The notes below the pieces were generated by a model, which worked only from the letters and a program-made list of their open reading frames with translations, had not been told where the DNA came from and ran no database searches. From assembly GCA_014529385.2 (NCBI GenBank), contig CM043968.1:11117148-11179147 (forward strand): a stretch of 62,000 nt of DNA, read 5' to 3'. Source of the DNA: Adiantum capillus-veneris (taxonomy: Eukaryota > Streptophyta > Polypodiopsida > Polypodiales > Pteridaceae). Position numbers and translations under genes: made by a program. Below, one piece after another: positions 11,407 through 22,848 of this stretch; within the stretch, counting starts at the first letter, position 1, and every line of letters starts with the position of its first letter.

Positions 11407-13050
11407 TGAGAGATACCCCTCCTCGGGGGTCTATACACAAAATATAAAATTTACACTTTTATACAATTTTCAATATACATCAGAGTTGCAAAAGAATTTG
11501 CATAGGGGAGGAGCTCTCAACACCCGACCAAGCATGGAGTTTAGGCAAGGAGCCGCACTGCATCCATAGGCACCTAGCGACTAGTGCTACCCCTGAATGG
11601 GTGTTATGAATGAAAGCGTACTCAAGAAAAATATAACATTGTGGAGGGTGAATATATGTGTACACCACGTTGAGATAGAGAGAATATAGTGGAGGGTAAA
11701 ATAGAGTGCACAGAGACCTGAGAGAATGACAACAAGAGAATCTTTAATTGCCCTATCTAAATGAAACACGCAACCATGTATTAATGCAATGAAAAAATAT
11801 GGGTATACCATAACATCAAAAAGTTTATGAAAAAATAACTAGCAGAGCACCAGACCCTATGTAGGGATCGATCGGTCCACCCATCCACATCCGCTCTACT
11901 ACAGACGAAGTGAATTTCACTTCTTCGGGAGCGATCCAGAACACCTCCAACCTACCTGAGCCACACATAGGTTAAGGCCGCTTTGCCTCCCTCTATGAAC
12001 CCGAGCTCTGAAAGGATCCCAAGTACAGGTAGGTGGTAGGGTATCAACACCAACCATACCAGTTTAGGCGCCACGCCTCTTTGATGCCCAGCACATGGTG
12101 TTTAGGAAAAGCCATGCAAATCCCCGACGCGTTAGCCGTGTAGGTCATTCAACCCCCGACGCACTAATCGTGTAGATGAGCCTAACAAAAAGAAGAAAAC
12201 CTAGGCAACACCCCGAATCCAGCAAAGCCCCAAGTCAACAACCCTTTAGTCTAAGGCTAAGCGATGTAGGTGATCCTCGTCTTATAGTGACACTGCCATG
12301 AGAAACATCACACATGAGTCCAATCAAAATAGCACTTTCCATATGCACAAACAATCTTTTCCAAGCAGTTAGAATGTACAGGGTCTCTACCCTTACACGT
12401 CCACCATAAACCATCTAGATCACTTCATGATCTAATTTCAAAACCATAAATCATAATCCAATCATATCACACGGGTGAGCACTCCAACTTGGGTGTGAGG
12501 CACAACCAATCCTACATAACCACTTTAGAACATAACATGGATGCAAAAAATTTTAGCAGCATTTTGACAGCATAACCATATCCAAAAAAAAACCATGAGC
12601 CACACCAGCTTTCACCATAAAATCACAACCATAATCCATTGAGGGAATCTTAGCCCTTAACCACAAATCACAATCACACTAAACCAACTCCCACACTTGG
12701 AGTTTCACTTATCCCCTGTAGTCAATCAGAGTCCACACACATATGACTCTTAAGACATGATTCTTTCATGCATAAAAATAGTCCCACTAGAAACTAATCA
12801 TGATATAAAAATCCGATTTTGACAACATCCAACCATGCAAAGTTGATGCATCACGTGTGCAGTTCACCTTTAGCACATAAAGCTAGTTTTGACCGAGAAA
12901 GATGGAAAGCAATCATAGCCATGCATATGAGGCATCCACATCAATCCATAAGTTTCCATACATCATATGATAACATTACATCACCATAAACATGATACAA
13001 AACAGCTCTGCCCTTTAGGTCAACCATAAACCATAACTTCATACATATGC
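11407..13050 (-). repeat. Truncated 5' LTR of long-LTR gypsy family (same as 56349-59551)
   Basis: Near-collinear with 56349-57995: both begin TGAGAGATACCCCTCC on the plus strand. They share ACACTTTTATACAATTTTCA, CCATGTATAAATGCAATGA-type sequence, the CCGACGC/TAGCCGTGTAGGT blocks and the final ACATATGCAAAAAA. Similarity stops abruptly at about 13050. The promoter-proximal half of the ~3.2-kb LTR is missing here. Confidence 0.85.
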
Positions 13051-13299
13051 AAAAAACAACTTTTCGACATTTTCAAGAGCTGCGTGACATACAAATGAAA
13101 GTATTTGACCTCAAACCAATGCATCAAGATCATATCATAATATATACTAACACTTTATCAAATCACTTTACTCATATGGTACTTACACAACAAACATTAA
13201 AAAGAAAGCCACTTTCATCATATCTGCCTATGCGGTTTGGGATGTCTAACCATATACCCTCACATAAGTTTATGGGAATCTAAGAGCTGAAATGCATGC
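13051..13299. other. Unassigned spacer
   Basis: No match to the long LTR downstream of 13050 and no recognisable domain. A short plus-strand frame (13047-13283) has no family signature. Confidence 0.4.
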
Positions 13300-13841
13300 T
13301 CATCTACTCTACCATGCTAATTACTAAGCTATGCTAAGCTTTTAGAGTGATTATGTGATGAGATACTTCTTTCTCGTAAGACTACTCCTTCCTCTCAATC
13401 TACTCCCATACCCCGCTAACTCTCACCATCTTCGAAGGTGTGTGAGGTCTTGGGTCTGAGACCGTGAGGGAATTGATGTTGTGTTATATAAGTGTTTGCT
13501 TAGTGCTTGAAGTTTCCATCTTCATTGCACTAGCTAGTTATTGAAGGAACACAAAGAATTGTATCATAAAATGTCTCCCTTGATGGGGGAAACCTATAAT
13601 ACAAAGCCTTTTGGAGGGGGGACCAGTTGCATGTAGATCTGGTCCTCAACTGTTGTCAATAGCTTAATTTCTCTCTCTTTTGAAGTATTGTTCATGCCTA
13701 TCTAACTAGGTTTTATGCTTTTTGTTACTCTCTCCATCCAAGCACTCTTGCTAGGCTCATTAGGAATCTATTCTAATGAAATACTCACTATGTCTATGCT
13801 ATTTTCCGCTACACACAAGTTACTAGGCCATTAAATGTTAC
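13300..13841 (+). repeat. LTR fragment of the gypsy family at 48-56 kb
   Basis: Matches 49370-49915: TTTCTTTCTCGTAAGA, AAGGTGTGTGAGGTCTTGGG, the GAGACCG/GAGATCG block, CATCTTCATTGCAC, and CCTTTTGGAGGGGGGACC. It ends AGGCCATTAAATGTTACA, against AGGCCATTTTTGCTACA in the complete LTR. No primer-binding site follows, so it is a solo or truncated LTR. Confidence 0.8.
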
Positions 13842-13938
13842 AGTGTGTTTGATCTGCCGATGCCATGCAATGTGGATTCTTCTCAGAGAGTCAGAGATTG
13901 GAAAATGTCTTTTCATTCGATACACTGGTGGATTTTAC

Positions 13939-14222
13939 CACTACAACATGCCACGCAAAAATTGACACAAATACCAACCACTCAAAATCTTGTTTTAAAC
14001 GTAAAAATCCCTAGAACAAGCGTCAAAATAATCATCGGCATTGTATCGTTGGTATATGCATCGGTATATTAACCATCGGAACAAAAAATGAAGTACACGT
14101 CAATATTTGCCTCCCAGTACGCATCGAAAACTAATTTTGCCATATTGATGTCTGTTTCAAGGTGCATAATAACGCATATATCGATACCTTGTTACGAGAC
14201 TAGACACCCTCCTGTTGTAGTG
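13939..14222. mobile_element. Miniature non-autonomous CACTA element (284 bp)
   Basis: Begins CACTACAACA and ends TGTTGTAGTG, perfect 10-bp terminal inverted repeats. The interior carries subterminal motifs (GCATCGGTAT, ACGTCAATAT, ATATCGATACC) related to the 3983-4260 terminus and has no coding capacity. The 3-bp flanks are TAC and GTT, so the expected target duplication is absent or mutated. Confidence 0.8.
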
Positions 14223-14225
14223 GTT

Positions 14226-14820
14226 AGCTGCAATTGGGATAGCTGGCATAATGGCTAAATATATGTTGTCTAATTATTTTTCTTATTGATTGGATGATGA
14301 TGATTTTGTAGAGTGGAATGCGAGGAGTTGATGAAGAGGCGCAAGCAATAACTCTCGACCATTTTATACTCGCATAGTATTTTAGATTTTCATTTCAATA
14401 AGCCATTATGGCTCTGTAAATAATTGTAGTGGGAACTTCCCTTATGGGTCATGCAAGGACTAATGAGCTTTACTCATTTGCAAAAGTGAAGTGGTTGTAA
14501 AAGAGGGGCCTCAAATTTTGGCACCTTAAACTCACAAAGGTGCCGTGGAGTTTGGGGGCTAGATTTAGGCCTTTCCTTTGCAAATTTTCTTCTCTACTCT
14601 CTTATGATATGCTCTATTTATTGTGTACTCTCTAATCAAGTCTCTATCCCTTACAATTCTCTTACACACTCTTACAATCTTGTCTATGTCAATTCTATGT
14701 TGTGTGTGTGTGTGTGTGTGTGCGCCTAGAAATTGGGAAAAGATGTGGATAGGTTGATGGGATGTTTATGAGCATGTGTTGAATAGTTTAAGAAACCCGT
14801 CTCCCCCTCTACTCCCAACA
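14226..14820 (+). repeat. 5' LTR (or its 3' portion) of the gypsy element at 14-20 kb
   Basis: The right boundary is clear: sequence ending CTCCCAACA at 14820 is followed by a primer-binding site. The left boundary is not determinable. A (TG)n run lies at about 14698-14722. The interior is AT-rich and non-coding. Confidence 0.5.
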
Positions 14821-14821
14821 G

Positions 14822-14833
14822 TGGTATCAGAGC
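14822..14833 (+). promoter_or_regulatory. Primer-binding site, initiator Met-tRNA
   Basis: TGGTATCAGAGC, one base after the LTR end. This is the usual plant priming site complementary to the 3' end of tRNA-iMet. Confidence 0.85.
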
Positions 14834-16366
14834 TTCGGGTTCGAGAAAATCGGTAATTAAATCCCAATTTCGAAGAGGATTTTTTCAATTGGCAATATCA
14901 AATCTGCAAGGTGAAGCTAATCAGTGATCCATTGACAAATTGACAAGTCGACAATTTAATTTGCTTAACGACGATCAAGACTTGGTATGGCCAGTTTTAA
15001 TTTCAATTGATAATTAATTCATGTGGAATTGTGAAGACATGCAGGTGATGAATTTTGAAGAAGGCGATGTTGAAGAGATTTTGACAAATTTTATGATTCG
15101 GAAGCGACATCGGGTTCCATTGAAAGCGTATCAAAGGGATAAATTTGGTGGAGAATTGAAGAAAGGCAAAAGAAGCAACTCCGGTTCCAAGCTTGAATAA
15201 GGGCAAAGAGACGAGAAGAGGTGGAATTTCAAAAGGCAACTCAAGCTTGTCAAGAGACTCCTATGCAAAGGAAATTATCATGAACCAACCCAATCAAGCT
15301 TTTCAACAGTATTGTGTGAAGCCCTGCTTACACAAATCTATGCTTGAGGGTCGACCTCCGCCAAAGTGTGCAGAGTTGGCATCAATCTAAGCGCCTTGGT
15401 CCATGGAGGAGTTCTCCCTCTTGCATCGAGCTCCAAAACTGCCTACAGACGTCGCCATCTTCATCCCTTTCCCTGGTGCAACTTCTCTGCCTACGAGCTT
15501 GCTGCCCTCCTCTTTTCCCATGCACACCATTTCACACTACTTTAAAAAAGTAGTGGCAAGGTCCCTTTGATATCCCTTCTAAAATTACCGGCCGCCCATT
15601 GAAGCATTCCTTTCAACTTTAACCCTTTGATAGCTTAAGGAGGGTGGTCATTCCCCCTCTTTTTACCCCCAATAGTGGAACTACCTAGTGGTCTTAAACA
15701 AAAAGAAAAGTCACGCACCCCATTACCTTTAGTCTGCAACCCATTAAGCTTTGAAACAAAAACATACACCTAAGCATTCATTCCCCCCTCCAAAGGTCGG
15801 GTGCCGCAAGTCCAATGGTTGAGAAGATATAACTAAATTGTTCTTTGATCGGTGTACCAGCAGCACGTGATACCGCCCAGTTGTCATAAATTATGGTCGA
15901 TTACTTTTTGTAGCTTTAATTCCACAGTCTTCCAAGACTCACATCAAGAGATTGAAGCAGGCGGTTATAAATTGGAAATCATCAAAGGCCGCACATCATT
16001 AACGACTATCCACTATGGCAGCAGGGAGATCCAAAATAGCATTCACTTCAATTTGACGGTGACCAGTAACGTAAAATTGGCAATTGTATTACCATTATTT
16101 TTGGTTTACGGGAGATCGGGCGTCGCAAAACTTGACCGACTCGCAGACGAACCATCAGACCGCTCACTTTTTCGACAATTTCCTAGTTCATCACCATTTT
16201 GAACTTGACGTCAACACGATTTTTTAGCTAAGTACATTTCATTTTTGTTATTTATTTTACTCTCTTTTTTTAATGCCGCATATTGCATCTGTAAATATCA
16301 CCATATAGCCCTTTTAAGCATAATTACTTAAAATATCAAAAATAAAATTAAAAAATCACACCAATC
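14834..16366 (+). other. Retroelement leader with possible inserted material, no gene
   Basis: Sequence between the primer-binding site and gag. Short frames (15193-15390, 15344-15553, 15852-16202) have no recognised domain. At 15645-15675 a CCCCCTC...CCCCAATAGTGG stretch imitates the LTR end plus primer site at 14810-14830 and may be a degenerate second LTR junction. Confidence 0.4.
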
Positions 16367-17310
16367 ATGACACACCTTCCACAAGCACCCACAATTGCTG
16401 AACAGCTTGCCAATCTACAACAATCCCTCACGTATGAACGCATGCGAAGGCAAGAACTTGAAGATAAATTATTGCATTCTACAGGCACAAAATCTGCACC
16501 GGTACCCAAGCAAAACAAAATTAGCAGAAAATCCTTCACTTTCAAGGACTTTGATTGCACTAAAGATGCTAGCATGGTTCTAGCATAGGTTAGTCAGTTA
16601 GATGACTATTTTCATGATGAAGACTTCCCCGAACATGAAATGGTAAAATGTGCATCAAATCATCTCCTTAGCAGCGCTGCATTGTGGTGGAACGCCACCA
16701 AACAGCACGGGAAAAGACCACGTACCTAGCATGCATTGAAAAAAATGTTTTTACCTCAATTTTTGCCCACATAGTACAAAGCTAAAGCACAACGTTAATG
16801 GGATTTAATTTGATAGGGTCGAAATGAAGATGTACAGGGTTACACTGATCGTTATTGTAATTTTTTAATTCAATTGCAAGCTATTGAACATGTTAGTCGT
16901 AGGAAATCGAAGCATAAGTATATATCAGGCTTGGCACTACAAATTGGTGCTGAGGTAGATATGTTTGAACCGGATTCTTTGTCAAAAGCTATTATTTTGG
17001 CTCTCAATGTAGAGAAGAACAAAGGTGGACAACCCTCTCACATTGATTAAGCTGCTAACACTAATCGTAACAAGAGACCCCCTTTCTCTACTAACTTTGA
17101 CAAAAACAAATATCAAAGCCATACTTTTTTCAAGAGACGCAGATTTGACAATTCTCCTACAACTGCTCAACCTCAAAGTAACAATAACAACAATACACAA
17201 CAACGAGGCAACCAAAATTCTTTCAACCAATATCTTGCTCCAAACTCTAAAGGTAACAAAAAGGTGAAGTGTTTTGAATGATTTTAGTATGGTCACTATG
17301 CAGATAAGTG
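16367..17310 (+). pseudogene. Ty3/gypsy gag, degenerate
   Basis: Starts MTHLPQAPTIAEQLANLQ, with a helical heptad-like N-terminus (LANLQQSLTYERMRRQELE). A retrotransposon gag domain follows in several pieces: VSQLDDYFHDEDFPEHEMV, then SSAALWWNATKQHG, matching the family ALSWW core. An Asn/Gln-rich basic region precedes a zinc knuckle at about 17265-17312, where KCFE, YGHYADKCPHG remain. The second Cys of the knuckle coincides with a TGA codon. Several further stops (for example 16587, 17048) show it is dead. In the family it builds the virus-like particle. The start was chosen at the first ATG upstream of conserved sequence, at the N-terminal coiled region. Confidence 0.75.
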
Positions 17311-17529
17311 CCCACATGGTCCTGCTAAGGACAATGGTCAATCCAATGGCCACTTCAATGGAGTCAATAGAAATCTACTCCAAAAACCCTTCAACAACAA
17401 CCGCCCTAGCGGTGCTACTCTTAACCTCATCGAAGATGCTAATCCCAACGACAATGAAGTGGAAGCTAATTACGATGAGGGATATGATCCTGAGTATGAT
17501 AACAATGACAACCCATCTCTAGGTACTCC

Positions 17530-19907
17530 TATATCATCCCACACCTTGTTTAAAGTGCAAGGCACTGTTAAGGGTGAAACTGTCACCATTCTATTAGATG
17601 ATGGTAGTAGTCATGATTTCATTTCTACATGCTTAGCATAGAAACTCTCTCAAAAGAAAAATTAATAATCAACATTTTAATTGTAAAACCCAAATCACTT
17701 TTGAAGTTTGCATTGGTAAATTTACACAAGCACATACATTTCTGGTAGCACTATTGCATGGTCTTGATATGATTTTGGGAATGCCATTTCGTCATGAATT
17801 TGATCCGTTGATTAATTATTAAACACATACTATGCTCTCACTCATAATAATAAAAATTTCTCCATCCAAGCAACACTAGCACATCAAAAATTTCCACTCC
17901 TCTCTCACACTCAAGCCAAAAGAGCAATTCGAAAATAGGGAAAAACATATCTAGTGTTGGTAAATCAAATTTCTGCTGAAACTGGAACTTCACGCAACTC
18001 TACACACGATTAATTTCCCTCACAGTTTAAAGATTGTTTCATACATGATCTGCCACCTGGAATTCCACCATCATGCCTAGAAGATCACAAAATAGATATT
18101 ATATCGGTTAGTGAACCTCCTTGTAGAGCACCTTATCGTGTAAATCCAATCGTACATAGGGAGATACAAACTGAAATCACTGATTTACTTGATCGAGGCA
18201 TAATCTGACCTAGTAGTTCACCATACGGAGCTCTAGTACTTCTTGTCAAGAAGAAAAATGGAAGCTTTCGTATGTGTATCGAATATAGGGCTTTAAACAA
18301 GATCACCATTAAGAATAGGTTTCCTATTCCTAGAGTGGATGATCTATTAGACAAACTGAAAGGGGCAAACATCTTTAGCAAAATTGACCTTGAATTAGGG
18401 TATCAACAATTCAAAATGTTTGAACATGATGTCTACAAAACTGCTTTCAGAACACAAACTGGACACTTTGAATTTCTTGTCATGCCATTTGGTTTGACAA
18501 ATGTACCAGCCACATTCACACGCATGATGAATAGAATTTTCATTGACCAACAAGATTTTGTGATTTTATTTCTTGATGACATTTTGGTAATCAGTAAATT
18601 TGAAGAAGAGCATAAAGAGCACTTAACACGTGTATTTGATCTGCTTGCACAAAATCACTTCTATTTGAATCCTGAAAAGAGTTTATTTTTCCAATCAAAA
18701 ATTGAATATTTGGGACACTCGTACTGGGTAAAGGAATACATGTATACCCCAAGAAAATTGACGCCATTCAGTCATGGCCTCAGTCATGGCCTAGACTCAA
18801 AAACTTGCATGAGCTACATTCTTTCATCGGTCTTTGTAGGTATTACATGAAATTTGTTCGTAACTTTTCTTTTCAAGTCACATTATTTGACTCTCCTATT
18901 GAAGAAAAATACACCTTATGAATGGACTGATTTGCAAGAAAGCTCATTTAATGCACTAAAACATGCTTTGACTAATGCACCTGTCTTGCAACTGCCTGAT
19001 TTTAAAAGACCATTCTTTGTTGTAGTCACTGATGCTAGTGGAAAAGGTATCGGTGCAGTCCTTATCCAAGATAACCATCCACTTGCTTTTGAAAGTCATA
19101 AATTTAAACCTTCTGAAACAAAGTTTAGTACTTATGATAAAGAGTTGACTGTTGTTGTACATGCATTGAAAATTTGGAAACACTATGTAATGGGTACTGA
19201 CTTGATCACTAAAACTGATCAACAAAGTATCAAATATTTACTTTCTTAGCCCTTAATAGATGATAGACATATTAAGTGGGCCGCTTTTATTCAAAGTTTT
19301 CAGCCCAACATCCAATACCAACCTGGTAAAGAAAACGTTGTAGCTGATGCTTTGAGTAGAAGACCCTCATCATATATCAGCCATTACGGGAACTTCATTT
19401 GACACTATGCCTGACACTTATGCACATGATGATGACTTCAAAACGACATGGTTGCATATGCTTGACAACTTTGTGCACACATTTCTCGAATACACTATTC
19501 AAGAAAACTTCCTTTATTTCAAACAAAATATATGTGTGACTAAACCTTTTTGTACATTAATTATTGAAGAATTGCACAAACCACCCTATGCTATACATAG
19601 AGGATTTTTTGCAACTTTTCAAAATTTATGTCGTGATCTCTATTGGCCTACTATGAGAATTTATGTTAAATAGTGTGTTTTAACTTGTTTGATTTGTCAA
19701 AAGATCAAAGCAGCTACTACAGGTCAGAAATTGGGACTTTTACACCCTCTCCCCATTCCTGAAAGACCTTGGGAACACATTTCAATGGATTTTGTTACTG
19801 GTTTCCCACTCACACTACACAAGCATGACATGATTTGGACTATTATTGACCATTTTTCTATACAAGCGTATTTCATTCCTTGTAAGAAAACACTCACAGC
19901 ACATTAA
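17530..19907 (+). pseudogene. Ty3/gypsy pol: PR, RT, RNase H, part of integrase
   Basis: Protease: ILLDDGSSHDFIS (about 17580-17630), where the usual D-S/T-G reads D-D-G. Reverse transcriptase (about 18200-18740): YRALNKITIKNRFPIPRVDD, FSKIDLELGYQQ, MPFGLTNVPATFTRMM and FLDDILV with both catalytic Asp kept. RNase H (18900-19249): VVTDASGKGIGAVL, ESHKFKPSETKFSTYDKEL, TDQQSIKYL. A tether with PGKENVVADALSRRP follows in another frame. Integrase: zinc-finger remnant with CLICQKIKA, then PWEHISMDFVTGFP carrying the first catalytic Asp. The frame stops at 19907, where unrelated CACTA sequence begins, so the rest of integrase, any chromodomain and the 3' LTR are missing. Multiple stops make it inactive. 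Confidence 0.9.
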
Positions 19908-19909
19908 TA

Positions 19910-21310
19910 GCCAAACCGAGGCACAAATTTTTATCTTCCCCAGCAAAATCCAACCACGTGTCTTCAATATGTTTCCATGCCACACAATCTATAGGGATTT
20001 GTAGCACACCATCCGAAGATCTATTCTCCCCATGCCACGTTTCTAGAGAAGCCATGGTTGAATTTGAAAAATGCTCGATGCAAGGTAGCAGAGGAAAATG
20101 TCATAGCACCTTCTACGACACTTTTTGTTCATAGAGATCTGTTCAATATCTCTTGGAATCACATTTTAGACACTTTTTCATGTCCACATATTCCCCCTAA
20201 AAAGAATGCAATCATTAGGACAAACGTAATCCATCCCGAGGGTTTGTAGGATCTTTCTTGCACCCTCTCTAGAATCTTGCATCACATTATTAGTTGGTAA
20301 TATGTGCTCCTTTAGCAATCTACACAAAGAAAAACAATAACATCTCTTGTAATTTGGTACATTATACATGTATAGATTTTTATTGAAATTGACACATTGC
20401 AAGAGATTACCTTAAAATTTTTGTGACGCTAGTGTCACTCCATCCAAACTTTGTATGTACGTTGAGAAAAACCAAGAGCACCTTCAATCTAGACACTCAT
20501 GCTCCATCATACAAGGGCATGTCGGTCTCACGTTTCATGTCATCGTAGATGATCATGAGGCTTCCCAAATCCATGATTTCCTCGGGGTTGGGATGTGCTC
20601 TGCATGGTCACCCTCTGAGCTTGAAGAGATTGCATTTTGTACCCTCATGTATGTTGCTTGAGTAAAGCACCTACAAACACATCGACTAGGTTGCAAAATT
20701 GTTGCTTGTTGGCCAACATCATAGTTCGACGAGTTGTAATTGGAAACAACTTGATCAATCTATAATAGATGGGTCAAACTTGCCAAACTCACGAATGTAC
20801 TACAAATAAATGTGCCTTGTCTGTCGCACAACATGTTTGCATTGACAACAAGGACATAAGATAATTCTTGCAAGATAGGTATCTCGATCGAATGGCCTCA
20901 CATCATCATCACTACTATAATGACTTTGAATACCCTGAACCCTAAATTAAACATAAATTTACTCTTCTCTTGTCCCTCTCTCTCACTATTTCACCCTCCG
21001 ATAGCAATTAAGAAACCATAAATCACAATGTAAGCGACCTCACATTCTTCCGATCCTCAAACATGCTGCGAACAAATGGCCTTGTCCATCGCACAGTATG
21101 TTTGCATTGATTACAAGGACATAAGATCCTTCTTGCAAGATAGGCGTCTCGATCGGATGGATCCACATCATCGTCACTATTATAATGACTTTGAATCCTT
21201 GAACCCTAAATTAAACATAAATTTTTTCTTTTCTCGTCTCTCTCTCTCTCACACACACACTCTTCCTCCCTCCCATAGCAATTAAGAAACCATAAATCAC
21301 GTTGTAAACT
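19910..21310 (-). mobile_element. CACTA TNP2 fragment interrupting the gypsy integrase
   Basis: Minus-strand remnants of TNP2. LGMDYVCPNDCILF with the preceding LKEHILPTNNVMQDS (20178-20402) parallels the copy at 8819-9172. Sequence at 19960-20060 parallels 8760-8830. Further 5', the transposase-associated domain appears twice: ARRILCPCNQCKHTVR at about 21080-21150 and ARIILCPCCQCKHVVR at about 20830-20900. These lie inside a ~260-bp direct duplication (20810-21045 and 21068-21308) that also shares AACCCTAAATTAAACATAAAT and CAATTAAGAAACCATAAATCAC. No CACTA terminus is visible at either side, so this is an internal fragment. Confidence 0.75.
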
Positions 21311-21562
21311 ACCCTCCGGTCACACCTCGGTCTAGAGGTGCACAGAGATCAGGACCGCTAGGTTATAATCTTGTCTTTATTAGTCAATGCATATATTTGT
21401 GGGTATGATAAAATCTACAAACCCACGTTCACATGACAATGCATGTAGCAGGCAAAACCCCTTTGCCTCTTGTTTAGCTATAGTCATGCCCTATCTAGTG
21501 TAAATTACCTCAAATTCTTTAGCCATGCCCGATCCCCGAGATGCAAAAATTAGCAAAATTAA
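21311..21562. other. Unassigned spacer
   Basis: No gene, RNA or repeat recognised. It may be 5' non-coding sequence of the neighbouring CACTA fragment. Confidence 0.35.
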
Positions 21563-22340
21563 GAAATGACTACATACCTAAACTTATGGAAGCTACATGA
21601 AAGCTATTTGCAAGATGACATACACAAACGGCTCGCAGACAATGCTTTTTTGAAGTTCACAACATTTTTGGGACAAAAAATTGCAGTGGACTTTAGAGAC
21701 AACTTTCTTGTGAGCCGTTTGTGCATGTGAACTTGCAAACAACTACATACTCAAACCTAACAGGATATATGTAAGCTATTTGCAAGCTCACATATACAAA
21801 CTGCTCGTAACAAGCTGTTTACAAAGTTCGTTCTATTTTTGGGACACAAAAACACAATGGATTACAAAAACAACTTTACCGCAAGTCGTTTATGCATGTG
21901 AGCTTGCAAACAATGACATAACTAAACCCATGGAAGCTACATGCAAGCTATTTGCACGCTCACATGCGTGAATGGCTCGTGGACAAGCTGTTTTCAAAAT
22001 CCACAACGTTTTTGGGACGAAAGAACGTAGCAAACTTTAGAAACGACTTCCTCACGAGCCGTTTGCGTATGTGAGCTTGCAAACAACTACATACATAAAC
22101 CTAACAAGCTAGTTGCAAGCTCATATGTGCAAATGGCTCGCGAAAAAGCCGTTTTCAAAGTTTGCAATGTTTTTGGGACGCAAAAATGCAGCAGAATTCA
22201 GAAACAACTTTCCCGCGATTGTTTGCCCATGTGAGCTTGCAAACAACTCCATACCCGATCCTAACAAGCTACATGCAAGCTTACATGCACAAATGGCTCA
22301 AGAACAAGCCGTTTCAAAAGCTTGTGCTATTTTTAAATAA
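21563..22340. repeat. ~172-bp tandem repeat, about 4.6 units, each with internal inverted arms
   Basis: Units begin near 21563, 21736, 21907, 22079 and 22241 (spacings 173, 171, 172, 162). They share CAAACAACTACATAC, AAGCTACATGCAAGCTAT, GTTTTTGGGACG and AACTTTAGAAACGAC-type segments. Each full unit contains GCAAGCTCACATG...AATGGCTCG and, about 70 bp later, its reverse complement CGAGCCGTTTG...CATGTGAGCTTGC. The divergence between units (roughly one base in eight by eye) indicates an old array. The last unit is cut at about 22340. Confidence 0.9.
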
Positions 22341-22399
22341 TACTAAACCCTAAACTTAGGCCTATAATATGGGGCCATAGCATGTTTAGGTGGTGTCGA

Positions 22400-22424
22400 A
22401 AAGGAGTGTCTTGGACACTCCTTT
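22400..22424. promoter_or_regulatory. Stem-loop in left terminal repeat
   Basis: AAAGGAGTGTC, loop TTG, GACACTCCTTT: a perfect 11-bp stem. The same stem-loop occurs at 37625-37649. Conservation of both halves in both arms suggests a protein-binding or cleavage site, but no function can be shown from sequence. Confidence 0.7.
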
Positions 22425-22466
22425 GGGAGGAGATGAAATGGATGGGTGGGTTATTCATTTTCATAT

Positions 22467-22474
22467 TATATAAA
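22467..22474 (+). promoter_or_regulatory. TATA box, left-arm transposase promoter
   Basis: TATATAAA about 380 bp upstream of the first transposase codons and before the (CT)n tract. The right arm has the mirrored TATATAAGG at 37575-37583. The promoter role is inferred from position. Confidence 0.55.
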
Positions 22475-22649
22475 GGAAAAATAAAATCTTTTTTGGCTAA
22501 GAGGTTGGAATTTAGGCGGGTTGGAAATTCCATTTCACTTTAATACTAAAGCTTAAAGTAGCAAACTGTCTGCGCATTTAAATTCCCTCTCGCCGCCACT
22601 CCTCTAGGCTCTCTGCACTGCTGCCTCAATGGGTCCCTCCGTCTCTTGT

Positions 22650-22651
22650 GC

Positions 22652-22731
<80 letters not shown>

Positions 22732-22753
22732 CATAGCCTCTCCTCTCGGCTGT

Positions 22754-22845
<92 letters not shown>
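22650..22845. repeat. (CT)n microsatellite, left arm
   Basis: Two long CT runs (about 22652-22728 and 22757-22844) are separated by TCCATAGCCTCTCCTCTCGG-type sequence. Mirrored by GA runs at 37168-37253 and 37302-37398. It lies in the probable 5' leader of the transposase. Confidence 0.97.
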
Positions 22846-22846
<1 letters not shown>

Positions 22847-22848
22847 TT

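Larger units (their letters stand above)
22372..22640. repeat. Left terminal inverted repeat (outer ~270 bp)
   Basis: Reverse-complements 37410-37677 almost without gaps (GGGCC...GTAGCAAACTG... to the CTCTTGTGCCCATC just before the CT tract). It contains a stem-loop (22400-22424) and a TATA box (22467-22474) oriented toward the transposase. Confidence 0.9.

Noticed and set aside
3983-14222. A single 10.2-kb CACTA element from CACTACAACA at 3983 to TGTTGTAGTG at 14222
   Set aside because: The 14213 end pairs with a nearby start at 13939 as a self-contained mini-element, and LTR fragments of two retroelement families lie between. A larger ancestral element split by insertions cannot be fully excluded.
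14822-14833. tRNA gene at TGGTATCAGAGC
   Set aside because: Only the primer-binding complement of a tRNA 3' end. No cloverleaf, anticodon arm or A/B boxes in the flanks.
21563-22340. CRISPR-like array
   Set aside because: Units are contiguous ~172-bp repeats without unique spacers, in a plant genome.
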